Shown: positions 1 to 7,551 of the stretch, piece after piece | How positions within the stretch are numbered: position 1 is the first letter of the stretch | Layout: every line of letters begins with the position of its first letter | From: Halopelagius fulvigenes | GTDB taxonomy: Archaea; Halobacteriota; Halobacteria; Halobacteriales; Haloferacaceae | DNA: 64,000 nt | NCBI RefSeq assembly: GCF_042662625.1 | Contig: NZ_JBHSXH010000005.1 | Coordinates: 12,750 to 76,749 of the forward strand | Direction: 5' to 3' | Program-made: the position numbers and the translations under genes | The notes under the pieces: generated by a model | The model's input: only the letters and a program-made list of their open reading frames with translations | The model's database searches: none | Told to the model about the DNA's origin: nothing

Positions 1-75
1 CACCCGCCGGATGACGCGCGCCGACGACTGCCCCGGTAGGCATCAATTATAATCAAAATTGAATACATCCTTAAT

Positions 76-241
76 CTAGCAGTCAAAGTATGTCGCCAGT
101 TTGAAACCGAGCTCGAGCGACGAGTCGTATCGGTTTCCTTCAATTGCATTGATCGTCTGTCGCGAGACATCAACTTCAGTTGCCAGTTCCTTCTGAGTAA
201 GGCCCCGCTTTGCCCGCCAGATCTTTCAGTGTGTTATCCAT
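76..241 (-). pseudogene. Xre-family HTH regulator, frameshifted
   Basis: Read from the ATG at 241, the protein starts MDNTLKDL and then leaves frame. Shifting one base near 214-220 restores a complete small HTH protein with the motif LTQKELATEVDVSRQTINAI, ending at TAG 76-78. This is the YgzD/COG1476 type of short Xre regulator. It lies 11 nt downstream of a DUF2178-like membrane protein, the usual partner of this regulator type, so the two form an operon. An extra G is the simplest explanation of the break. I cannot tell a real mutation from a sequence error. The C-terminus is somewhat shorter than usual. Confidence 0.7.
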
Positions 242-252
242 AGGTGCTCCAG

Positions 253-639
253 TCACACCCATCGTTTGAATAGGACCTGACTTGCTCCCTGAAGCAAAAA
301 CCCTCCCACACCGAGCAACGCAAACCATCCTTCCGGCAGTCTCACATCGGTGAAGAACTCGATACTCCAAATCGCCCAGATAGTCGACAGGAGGATCCAG
401 AAGACAACCCATCCCGATCGATAGCGGATTTCCATCTGCCGTTCGTCATAATCACCCTCACTAGCGAGTATCCTCTCGAACCAGAGTCGGCCGCTGCTAA
501 TGAGAACAGCACCAACGATGGCGAGCACCACAATGAGGTCCGTGGTCACCCGTGACTCAAGTGCTGCTGGGACAAACGTAATCAGGAGGGTGCCGATTCC
601 AAGGATTGCAATTGCACCAACTCGTTGGATAGAATGCAC
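253..639 (-). CDS. DUF2178-like four-helix membrane protein
   Basis: 128 aa, starting at GTG 639. Four hydrophobic segments lie at about residues 8-27, 35-54, 77-97 and 102-122. The loop after the second carries DERQMEIRYRSG (65-76), the type of motif seen in DUF2178 membrane proteins. Such proteins are commonly encoded beside a short Xre regulator, and one follows here after 11 nt, although frameshifted. The biochemical function is unknown. An A/T-rich box about 25-33 nt upstream suggests a nearly leaderless transcript. Assignment to DUF2178 is by motif and context, not by a search. Confidence 0.65.
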   Translation of the reverse strand: MHSIQRVGAIAILGIGTLLITFVPAALESRVTTDLIVVLAIVGAVLISSGRLWFERILASEGDYDERQMEIRYRSGWVVFWILLSTIWAIWSIEFFTDVRLPEGWFALLGVGGFLLQGASQVLFKRWV

Positions 640-661
640 GATATGGGACGTATATAATTTA

Positions 662-672
662 CAATATATTAA
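662..672 (-). promoter_or_regulatory. TATA-like box for the DUF2178/HTH operon
   Basis: On the minus strand this reads TTAATATATTG, about 23-33 nt upstream of the GTG at 639. That spacing fits an archaeal TATA box serving a leaderless or nearly leaderless mRNA. Confidence 0.4.
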
Positions 673-941
673 GTATTTTCCTTTCGTTAAATGGCCACGA
701 CAGAATGATTGTGTTCTGTTGGGATCATTTCAGCGCTCGATCTTACAGTGCCCTGTCAGCAGTGTGGGATCAGGAAATGCGAGATTTTCATAAGAGAGTG
801 TATCTCGCATGCTGAACTCACCAAGTCGATGACCTATGGCACGAGAAATCTGAGATCAATGACAATCCTACATCACTTGTTCGTTGTATTCGGGAGATCA
901 TATGAGTAGATGTCCCTACATGCGTTGGCTTACTACTTATA
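673..941. other. Intergenic region without a recognised gene
   Basis: No open frame here has a plausible start, haloarchaeal composition or recognisable motif. It separates the DUF2178 operon promoter from the 3' end of the halocin-like gene. Confidence 0.5.
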
Positions 942-1805
942 TTATTGACAAGCTATGCAAGTCCTTTCAAAGTTCCTGCAACATCTTTCCAATAACCAAA
1001 CACACCAGGTGCCTACACAAGCTATGAGACAGGGAAGACAGCTCTTAACCGTGCCACAGGCGGAACAGGCCGATAAACAAACGACATTGTAGTTCGTGCA
1101 TTTTCTATGATGGAGCCAGCCGCTAGAAATAGCAGAGCACCCGGAACAATGCGACATCGTGGTGAAATCAGACTGCGGTTTCGTCAGCTTTCCGTTAGCA
1201 CTCAATTGTGAAAGCTCAAGACGTGCATCTTCTACTGTTTCACCCTTAATCTTCCAACGGGTTGCTTTTGTTTTTATTCCACCCTCGACCTTACTGAATT
1301 CTCTCCACCAAATCGCCTCATTGTCGGTTGCATAGGCCAGCGCAGTCATTTCGTTCCCATTTTCAAGCGTATGCCGCACTCCAGAGACAAAAATGTCGTC
1401 TTTGGCGAGATCGTCCACACTGTTCTCTTTTGCGACTTGAGGGGAGTTTCGGGTAATGATCCCCCCACTCGCCGAACTACTATGAGACGCTTCTACTACT
1501 GTCCCAGTTTGCACTGTCTCTCGCATCGTCGCGTCCATGATGTTTGCGACATCTTCCTGTTCCGTGACCTTGCGTGCTAGTTGATCCAACTCGTCGACAG
1601 GGATCGCTTCTCTACTTTTAGAGGGGGATTGCTCAGGGGGAGCGGCCTGCGCTGTTGAGGGGGAGACACTGCCAGTAATAGCAACCCCTCCCGCTCCGCT
1701 GAGAGCCCTGACGAAGCTGCGTCGGTTGATCGAGTCAGTGCCTTCCTCGTTTTCGTCCACTCTGTGTTCTTCGGACATCGCAGTTCGACCTACACTCGTC
1801 CGCAT
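942..1805 (-). CDS. Halocin C8-like peptide precursor (Tat-exported, Cys-rich C-terminus)
   Basis: 287 aa. A twin-arginine signal (NRRSFVRALSGAGGVAITGS, about residues 27-46) is followed by a hydrophilic acidic region to about residue 215. A C-terminal domain of about 68 residues (220-287) holds 14 cysteines in motifs such as CSGC, CLSAC, CLPC and CIAC. This matches the layout of halocin C8 precursors: Tat signal, about 200-residue immunity/pro region, and a Cys-rich microhalocin of about 76 residues at the C-terminus. Total length is close to the known precursor. I infer an exported antimicrobial peptide with self-immunity in the pro-part. It is divergent from a Cys-rich membrane protein at 1988. 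The ATG at 1805 has AAGG just upstream; an ATG at 1778 is a possible alternative. The mature cleavage site cannot be read from sequence alone. Confidence 0.75.
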   Translation of the reverse strand: MRTSVGRTAMSEEHRVDENEEGTDSINRRSFVRALSGAGGVAITGSVSPSTAQAAPPEQSPSKSREAIPVDELDQLARKVTEQEDVANIMDATMRETVQTGTVVEASHSSSASGGIITRNSPQVAKENSVDDLAKDDIFVSGVRHTLENGNEMTALAYATDNEAIWWREFSKVEGGIKTKATRWKIKGETVEDARLELSQLSANGKLTKPQSDFTTMSHCSGCSAISSGWLHHRKCTNYNVVCLSACSACGTVKSCLPCLIACVGTWCVWLLERCCRNFERTCIACQ

Positions 1806-1987
1806 ATTTACCTTACTGCGTGGGCGATTTCCTCCCCAGTGAGCAACTACCTACTGGTGAGCATCTGCCCAGCCTCTGGATAAGTGTTTACCTAGTAGGT
1901 TTCTACTCACCACCTTAGCCAGTGCCCACATAGCGCGCAACTGCTCAGCAGATAAAGTGAAACCTACGACGTCTGTAGTCTACTATA
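1806..1987. promoter_or_regulatory. Divergent promoter region, halocin-like gene / Cys-rich membrane protein
   Basis: This 182-nt gap separates two divergent starts. GATAAAGTGAAA at 1951-1962 lies about 26-37 nt upstream of the ATG at 1988 and is a reasonable box A for a leaderless transcript. GTGAGCA occurs twice (near 1840 and 1857), and ACCTAGTAGGT near 1890 is almost palindromic; either could bind a shared regulator. Confidence 0.35.
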
Positions 1988-2797
1988 ATGTCAGTCATTG
2001 ATCGCCTTCATCAACCTGAATATACCGGCGAGAATCGCTGTATCCCATGTACTTCCGTCAATATCGCTATCGCGGCAGCAGGCAGTGCTCTGGCTGCCAA
2101 ACTCACATCACGACGACTTGGCAGTATGGCGTTCATCACCTCTCTCGGAACTATCTACCTTCGTGGCTATCTCGTTCCTGGCACGCCCACGCTCACGAAA
2201 CGTTACTTCCCTGAGCGCGTCCTCCGATGGTTCGACAAGGATATCACTACGGCGGCGATGACAGACGAGACCGTCGAGATCGACCCTGAGCAGATACTCC
2301 TCAACGCTGGTGCGGTCGAACCATGTCGTGAAGGAATCGACCTCTGTCTCACCACGGACTTTCAGGAAGCATGGCGCGAACGCCTCCATACTGCCCGCGC
2401 ACACGACCTTGGCGAGGACCACCTCATGGGTGCGCTCGGTGTCTCGACTACAGACGACCAAATCACAGTGGAGCAACACGGCGAATCGTTCGTCGCCCAT
2501 ACCGACGATGCTGTCATTGGACAATGGGGTTCACAGGCTGCGGCCGTCGCCGATGTGACCGCTGCGACCGAACTCAGCGAACGCTTCTCCGACTGGCAGA
2601 ACCTCGCTCCTGCTGAGATCGCGCGCGTACTGATGAGCCTCCGCATCTTCATTGAACAGTGCCCTGACTGCGACGGTCCCGTACAGGTAGAGGAGGAAGT
2701 CGTTGAGTCGTGCTGTCGGTCGCATGATGTGGTCGTCTCGGCCTGTCAAGACTGTGATGCTCGTCTATTCGAAATAGAAGGGATGATATCGTCATAG
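1988..2797 (+). CDS. Membrane-associated Cys-rich protein next to halocin-like gene
   Basis: 269 aa, function unknown. The N-terminus has a CIPC motif (18-21) followed by weakly hydrophobic stretches (about 26-42 and 48-66, ending YLVPG). The middle is acidic and soluble. The C-terminus (about 224-258) contains CPDC, a CC pair and CQDC, which could bind zinc or take part in thiol chemistry. The gene is divergent from the halocin C8-like precursor and shares its 182-nt promoter region. I infer, without proof, a role in maturation, disulfide handling, export or immunity of the 14-Cys peptide. It could also be an unrelated haloarchaeal zinc-ribbon protein. Confidence 0.6.
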   Translation: MSVIDRLHQPEYTGENRCIPCTSVNIAIAAAGSALAAKLTSRRLGSMAFITSLGTIYLRGYLVPGTPTLTKRYFPERVLRWFDKDITTAAMTDETVEIDPEQILLNAGAVEPCREGIDLCLTTDFQEAWRERLHTARAHDLGEDHLMGALGVSTTDDQITVEQHGESFVAHTDDAVIGQWGSQAAAVADVTAATELSERFSDWQNLAPAEIARVLMSLRIFIEQCPDCDGPVQVEEEVVESCCRSHDVVVSACQDCDARLFEIEGMISS

Positions 2798-3530
2798 GCG
2801 ACGATCTGGAGCAGCCGAATCAGTCCGCTCAAGCTATATACCGTGTAAACTGGCAAGAGATTCACTCAGCGTGTAGGTCTCGATGGTCGGGCCTGCGTCG
2901 GCGGTGACGCGGGCGACTCGGTTCTGTGATCGGTCGCCGGTTTCGTGGCTGAATGGTGCATGAGTGTGCGAGAAAGGCGTCTTCGATAAAGACCTGATGC
3001 GCCGAATCGATTGGAGGACCGAATGCATGTTGCCGCTTTGTTCAATAGACATACTTCAGAATCCCGACACAGAATATATAGTTGATATGGCGTTACAATC
3101 CTATTCTTGTAACGATAGAATTCATCAGTGGGAATACTAGGTTCCAGCGCGGTCAGAATATTTTGTCGATATGAGATCTGGATTGACCTAAGCATAGAAC
3201 TTTAGCTCCGAGATAGTGGACCAAATCTCGGTGGGTGACAATCTACGCCCGTCAGACACCGGAGACGGGACATGATTGACCACTTGACCCAGTTCTCGAA
3301 AACCGTCAACCAGTCTCTATTCCAGTGCCGACTACAAGCAGTACCGAGCCACTCGTAGGAGCTTCTTATGCATAATGTGGTCGCATTCGCTGTTTGAGTC
3401 ACACGGAATATCTATACTGTGTACGGGCTAGGCTGAGGTTCGGAGATTAAGGCGTATGGTTGATGCTGGCACGGTCTCCGAGAGGTTCGGTGGGGAATAA
3501 GTCGTAGACGACGGTTGCTCGCGAGTTGGG
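2798..3530. other. Decayed intergenic DNA before transposase relic
   Basis: No gene can be supported. Minus-strand frames at 2834-3195 have no recognisable domain. The part from about 3200 to 3530 probably includes the degenerate 5' end of the transposase that becomes readable at 3531, since upstream frames continue in its style but contain stops. Confidence 0.4.
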
Positions 3531-4214
3531 ATGTCCGTGTCAAGGGAAGACACGAAGATGTACGGACCACATGGCGACACGTATCTGAGGACAGTTAAAC
3601 AGTTCAAGCCAAGAGGGCTGATCAACGCGTTCCACAACGCAACAGAGCAGTTACTCTGGCCGATCCAGAATAAGTCGTCGTTTCGTCGCCCGGTCACCGC
3701 AGCGATAGACATCACGACGGTTCGATACTACGGCGACGTCGATGGAATGCCGATGGTAAGCGGGACAATGAACCACGAGGAAAGAGCATTCAAGTTCGCT
3801 ACACTGTGTGTCGTTGGTCGGAACGTTCCTCTTGTTCTCGCAATCGAGCCAGTTCGAGAGAGTCCACCGTGGGATGACAACCCCGCGGCGTCAGGAAACG
3901 GGAGAACGGTGTTCTCGACAAATATGCGAGTGAGCGCGGATGAAGCTGAGGCAGTCTGCTGTCGGTACAGTTCACGGTGGCAGATCGAGAATGGGTATAA
4001 GTCGATCAAGAACGATTTCCTCGCGAAGACATCGTCGAAGGATTACCGCGTCCGGCTGTTTTACTTTGTGTTCGCGGTCCTCCTCCACAATATCTGGAGG
4101 GTCACTGACTTTCTGCTTAGCGCTGCTGTCACTGGAGAAATGGACTATGCACCAGTGTTGACTGGTGGAGAGTGTGTCGAGATTGTCTCCTCGGGGATTC
4201 CACCTCCCAACTGA
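3531..4214 (+). pseudogene. IS4-type DDE transposase, internally deleted
   Basis: 227 aa. The N-terminal part holds the first catalytic Asp (AIDITTVRYYGD, D60). The C-terminal part has the IS4-type Y-R-E-K signature YSSRWQIENGYKSIK (Y146, R149, E153, K160) followed by KDYRVRLFYFVFAVLLHNIW. Between residues about 108 and 125 the block that normally holds the second Asp (an LxDREFDS-type motif) is missing, so the protein cannot be catalytic. The upstream frame is also broken. The lost block is preserved in another relic of the same type at 14590-15270, which makes the internal deletion clear. Confidence 0.75.
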
Positions 4215-4578
4215 ACAGGATCAATCTCGGGTCGCCCGTTGTGAGTGGTGACACTGTCAACAGTAGCCGTTTCTGCTCCGATTTTCTGGAGATCTGGTGC
4301 AGTGCCGAGTGAGTAGTGGATTGTTGCTTACTGTCGCCGCCATAGTTCAGTCTCTTCTCGGAGGAATCGGGCCAGAATCTTTCCATCCTCCGAATCTTCT
4401 CTGCGAGGATATTGAAATCCTATATAGCGGTATTTGGTGTATTAGAATCGTGTGACGTGGGAATATGCTGATTTCGTGGGATTGGGGGTCTGTGCTTGGC
4501 GTTCGGGTATATCGGAGCTCCACTTTGGCTTAATAAATGTCAAGTGGTAACATGGAGTCGAATGGATATTCGTGACTT
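4215..4578. other. Relic DNA after transposase
   Basis: No gene is supported. It probably contains the right end of the degraded insertion sequence; I could not find matching terminal inverted repeats. Confidence 0.35.
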
Positions 4579-4746
4579 TCAGGAATTCGTATTATCCTGT
4601 TCATCTCGCCACGAACCCCAGACCTCACGGTACTTCCCAAGTTCTCGACACTCGTTCTTTCGTTCGAAGGCGTCGATGGCGTAGAGAACTTCATTGTCCT
4701 TGTCCCGGTCGAGTAGAACGCAGAAGTCACCGGCGTGGAATTATAC
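4579..4746 (-). pseudogene. 3' fragment of a small protein, possibly RelE/HigB-like
   Basis: A minus-strand frame without a start codon reads HAGDFCVLLDRDKDNEVLYA, then an acidic/basic tail ending at a stop near 4580. The pattern of a D-x-C-V-L-L strand followed by a charged turn and another strand resembles the C-terminal half of RelE-type toxins. That is only a resemblance. The upstream part is gone, cut off near the hairpin at 4804. Confidence 0.3.
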
Positions 4747-4803
4747 CAAACGGCGTCGTAGCAACGGGTGTAGAAGGCTGGTCCCTTGGGCGTCGAAAGT
4801 CGC

Positions 4804-4826
4804 CCCGGCGTGGTCCTGACGCCGGG
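4804..4826 (+). repeat. Conserved hairpin at the left side of a SWIM-gene element
   Basis: CCCGGCGT (4804-4811) and ACGCCGGG (4819-4826) form a perfect 8-bp stem with a 7-nt loop. It lies about 30 nt upstream of the SWIM-like ORF and is followed by GGCCTTCTCAAAA. The same arrangement, slightly diverged, recurs at 42370-42393 before the second SWIM relic, so it belongs to a shared mobile or repeated element. It may mark an element end or act as an RNA leader. Confidence 0.55.
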
Positions 4827-4855
4827 ACTGGCCTTCTCAAAAGGACTAGAAGACT

Positions 4856-5137
4856 ATGCCAAAATACGACACGACCGCTGAAAGGTGCATCGCTATCACC
4901 ACCTCGCCCGAACCGCGCGACGAGCGAGCGGTGAAGGAGTATCTTACTCTCCTGCCAACGGTCCCGGTGTTCGAGGACGACCCCGACACGTTTCTCTGCG
5001 TCAGTCAGTCAGGAAGCCAGTACCACGTCCCCCTCGCGCCCGGCCAACGACCGCCGGAGTGCGACTGCTCGCCGCGGGCGACGACTGACGCTTGGCGCCC
5101 GCTGAACCGCCCCGAACCCTCGGGATCGCGGCGGTAA
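4856..5137 (+). pseudogene. SWIM zinc-finger family protein, 3' part frameshifted
   Basis: 93 aa from ATG 4856. The first half (DERAVKEYLTLLPTVPVFED, then DTFLCVSQSGSQYHV) matches the N-terminal region of a small haloarchaeal SWIM-type zinc-finger protein. After YHV the frame shifts and the CxC/CxH zinc ligands and the Cys-rich tail are lost. A second, differently damaged copy at 42440-42969 retains the C-terminal features, which supports the assignment. A relic of a TnpB-like gene follows about 1.2 kb downstream in both places. Confidence 0.55.
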
Positions 5138-5579
5138 AACCACCTGCCTGCGACCCAATTCACTTTGTAAACTATGACTCACGATACCGAAAGAGACGAC
5201 TCCGTACTGTAGACCTTGGCAGTTTGGGTTTCTACTAACTGATCATCTGCTAACATATTAAGACGAGATTGTTCACAGACGCTGACTGCACTCTCTCATC
5301 AACTCAGAACTGAGAGGAGCGAGTCGGAATGTAGATTCAGAGGAGTTCGCTCGTTTCGTCCAGGAAGTGGTTCTACCGTTTTCCTCTCCCGTCGAAACGT
5401 AATCTCACCATCCTCAATTTTTTCGCACCGCAGAAGTGCACTCGTCATTAACCCGAGTGAGTTATCGACCCTAGTAGTGCTTCGACGTAAATTACCAGAA
5501 TAGGGAAAAAGTGGTTTTTTCTTGTTGAACTAGAGATGAGTCTACATTTATTGGAGGTGCTCCGTTATTGTCAACTAGT
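5138..5579. other. Intergenic region without a recognised gene
   Basis: About 440 nt with no supported ORF. The last 80 nt are AT-rich and may hold the promoter of the membrane protein at 5580. Confidence 0.4.
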
Positions 5580-6062
5580 ATGGGTGACTGGTTCTTTGTT
5601 TCGTGGGAACAGATTAATATTGCCAGTTGGCTCCTCCTCACTATCGGTGGTGTATCATGGAGGGTTGTCGATTGGGACTTCACACGTTCGTTCCTACGAT
5701 CGTTTTTCTACGGAGATGCCTATGAAGGGCTGAACAGTATCGACCGCGGTGGAGGAATAGACAGAGACGATGGCTCAGAATTTACTGATACAATGGATAT
5801 TCTCGAAGAATATGGTTACTTAGATGATATTAGTAAAGATCGCCAAGCGATTGTTCGTGCACGTCGAAGCCATAATGAGATCCTGCTCTTCTCCGAGGAC
5901 GAAGAGTATGAAGTGATCAACCGACTTGATCGGTTACGACCGCAAGTATTGACGGAGATGGAAGGGAAAGTTGACCACATCTTGAGGATCATCAAGCACA
6001 TTAGCACTGGTGCATTCTTCTTGGGTCTTGTTCTACAGGGTCTGTACTTGTTTCGACCGTAA
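5580..6062 (+). CDS. Small membrane protein of unknown function
   Basis: 160 aa from ATG 5580; a TTG four codons earlier is an alternative. An N-terminal hydrophobic segment (ASWLLLTIGGVSW) and a C-terminal one (GAFFLGLVLQGLYLF) flank an acidic soluble region of about 100 residues, which suggests a cytoplasmic domain anchored at both ends. I recognise no family. Its 3' end overlaps the decayed end of a diadenylate cyclase relic on the other strand, so it sits at a recombination junction. Confidence 0.6.
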   Translation: MGDWFFVSWEQINIASWLLLTIGGVSWRVVDWDFTRSFLRSFFYGDAYEGLNSIDRGGGIDRDDGSEFTDTMDILEEYGYLDDISKDRQAIVRARRSHNEILLFSEDEEYEVINRLDRLRPQVLTEMEGKVDHILRIIKHISTGAFFLGLVLQGLYLFRP

Positions 6063-6296
6063 GGACGTTTTGACATCGCTCGACCGGCCACCGACTCTTC
6101 CCCATCGAATCAGCGTACTCACGTACAGATACCCTGAAACGACGGCGAAGTACAGTCCAGGGCCGATGATTTGCGGTTCGTCCCATTGGTCGAACGTCTG
6201 GCTGATATCCTCCACGCAGAATTGCACGATGTCGATCAGCCTTCGTACGCGGTCGTGAGTGAGGTACTCGATGTCCAACGGATCTGACCTGGCCAT
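6050..6296 (-). pseudogene. Diadenylate cyclase (DisA_N/DacZ-like) N-terminal fragment
   Basis: From ATG 6296 the frame gives DPLDIEYLTHDRVRRLIDIV and DQWDEPQIIGPGLYFAVVSG. After a frameshift near 6130-6150 it continues as REYADSMGKSRWPVERCQNV. These blocks match the start of haloarchaeal c-di-AMP synthases of the DacZ/DisA_N type. The rest, including the catalytic DGA and RHR motifs, is absent because the sequence ends against the gene at 5580-6062. It is a non-functional remnant; the functional gene presumably lies elsewhere. Confidence 0.6.
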
Positions 6297-6359
6297 ACAT
6301 ATGTACCCTTGCGGACGCGCATAAAGTCCGGATTTCACGTTCGCTCTTCTCTACTACCG

Positions 6360-6503
6360 AGGAGTCACCGGTGCGGCGAACGTGGGAAGCGCCAGGAACA
6401 ATGGTTCCGGTGCCTGAACCCCGACTGTCGCGTCGGGAGCATTGATGCCGACCGGTCGGCCGCTATTCCAATCGCCTCTCGCGGCGAGGAATGCGCCCCA
6501 TGA
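6360..6503 (+). pseudogene. TnpB-like RuvC/zinc-finger protein, C-terminal relic
   Basis: Reads CGERGKRQEQWFRCLNPDC and SIDADRSAAIPIASRGEE, ending at TGA 6501-6503. It contains half of the zinc finger and the last RuvC aspartate (DADRSAA). It is nearly identical to the end of the longer copy at 55208-55819, including the ATGA overlap with the next ORF. Everything upstream is lost. Confidence 0.7.
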
Positions 6504-6646
6504 CGGAGATGAGTTACGAACGGTGTAACAACCCGGTTCGACGCGACGCGCGACAGTGCGGCGGGCAGGAACGACACTACCTGGTGTCCGGCGTGCGGGG
6601 AGAAATACGGTGTTCAGGTTCTGTTGAAACACTCATTTGGTGATAG
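6500..6646 (+). pseudogene. Small zinc-ribbon protein relic downstream of TnpB-like gene
   Basis: ATG 6500 overlaps the stop of the TnpB-like relic. The frame starts MTEMSYERCNN, and after a shift gives TTWCPACGEKYGVQVLLKHS. Combined, these suggest an original protein of about 50 aa with two CxxC knuckles. The homologous ORF at 55816-55935 is also decayed. Such overlap implies translational coupling with the RuvC protein in the intact element. Confidence 0.5.
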
Positions 6647-6745
6647 TTTGACGAGAGTGTGCTGAATACAGGGCGCGAGTCGGTCACCTACTCGGCACTC
6701 ACAGTAATGGAATCAAATCGCTCAGTACAGAGCTCGCATTGAACA
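6615..6745 (+). repeat. Right-flank repeat of TnpB-like element, copy 1
   Basis: This sequence is closely similar to 55924-56045. The best conserved block is GTGATAGTTTGACGAG followed by GTGTGCTGAATACAG, then CGGTCAC. It lies immediately after the zinc-ribbon relic in both copies, so it probably marks the right flank or end of the element. Confidence 0.6.
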
Positions 6746-6789
6746 CCTCCATAAAAAATTGAAGTACTATACGACAGTATCTCATCGGA

Positions 6790-7404
6790 ATGGTCGATAA
6801 GGACGTTGTTCGACGCAGTTACGATGACTTAGATGAGACGTATGCCGCAGAACGGTCTGAAGGTGGTCACGGGATAGAGATACTTGACCAGTTTCTCAGA
6901 CGGCTTCCGAAGTCTGCGCGTGTTCTCGATGCTGGTTGCGGACAGGGGGCACCAGTCCTCCGCCGGTTGAGTGCATCGACGACCGCAACCGGGATGGATT
7001 TTTCTCGTACACAACTGGAGTTGGCCACGGAAAACGCTCCTCGTGCGTCGCTCATACAGGGCGATATGGTAAATCTTCCCGTCCGTGACAGCCTGTTTGA
7101 TGCAATCACTGCATACCACTCGTTGATTCACATTCCACTGGAAGAACATCAAGCGGTTATCGACGAGTTCGCGCGCGTCTTGCGTCCCGACGGGCGGTTG
7201 CTCCTCTCCGAAGGCCCCGATGAATGGAGTGGGTCGAATCCGAATTGGCTCGGGAGCGGTACCGAGATGCAGTGGCATATCGCCGGAGCAGAAGCCACAC
7301 GAGAGCACCTACGCAACGCTGGTTTCACTATCGCAGATGAGTGGGGAACCGCCGACACGTTAACCGAAGATGGCGGGCGTTGGGTGTTCTTCTCGACTCG
7401 ATAA
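6790..7404 (+). CDS. Class I SAM-dependent methyltransferase
   Basis: 204 aa, apparently complete, from ATG 6790. Rossmann-fold motifs are in order: motif I VLDAGCGQGAPVL (about 45-57), the acidic end of beta-2 in ATGMDFSRTQLELA, a QGDMVNLPV block, ITAYHSLIHIP at motif IV, and FARVLRPDGRLLLSEG as motif VI. These place it with the UbiE/Methyltransf_11-like enzymes. The substrate cannot be predicted. It is an isolated intact gene between element relics and the integrase. An A/T-rich stretch just upstream of the start probably serves as promoter. Confidence 0.85.
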   Translation: MVDKDVVRRSYDDLDETYAAERSEGGHGIEILDQFLRRLPKSARVLDAGCGQGAPVLRRLSASTTATGMDFSRTQLELATENAPRASLIQGDMVNLPVRDSLFDAITAYHSLIHIPLEEHQAVIDEFARVLRPDGRLLLSEGPDEWSGSNPNWLGSGTEMQWHIAGAEATREHLRNAGFTIADEWGTADTLTEDGGRWVFFSTR

Positions 7405-7420
7405 ATAGGCACGCGCTATC

Positions 7421-7490
7421 TAGCGGTTGGTTCAGCGTTGGTGAGGCGAAATAAACGAAGCCATGGTGAGAGATGCACTCTCTGTATCGC
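7421..7490 (+). repeat. Dispersed repeat R3, copy 1
   Basis: TAGCGGTTGGTTCAG at 7421 and GAAATAAACGAAGCC at about 7448 are matched at 57126-57195 and, more distantly, at 39224-39285. The pattern suggests solo ends of an insertion sequence or a miniature element. Confidence 0.5.
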
Positions 7491-7551
7491 GCACACTACT
7501 ACTGTCAGCCGTTGAGGGTTTCACCAGAACCACCCATAGCCTCTTCCGGGA

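Noticed and set aside
4804..4826. Hairpin as a riboswitch or terminator
   Set aside because: The same hairpin precedes a second relic of the same gene, so it is part of a repeated element; no ligand-type structure or T-run is visible.
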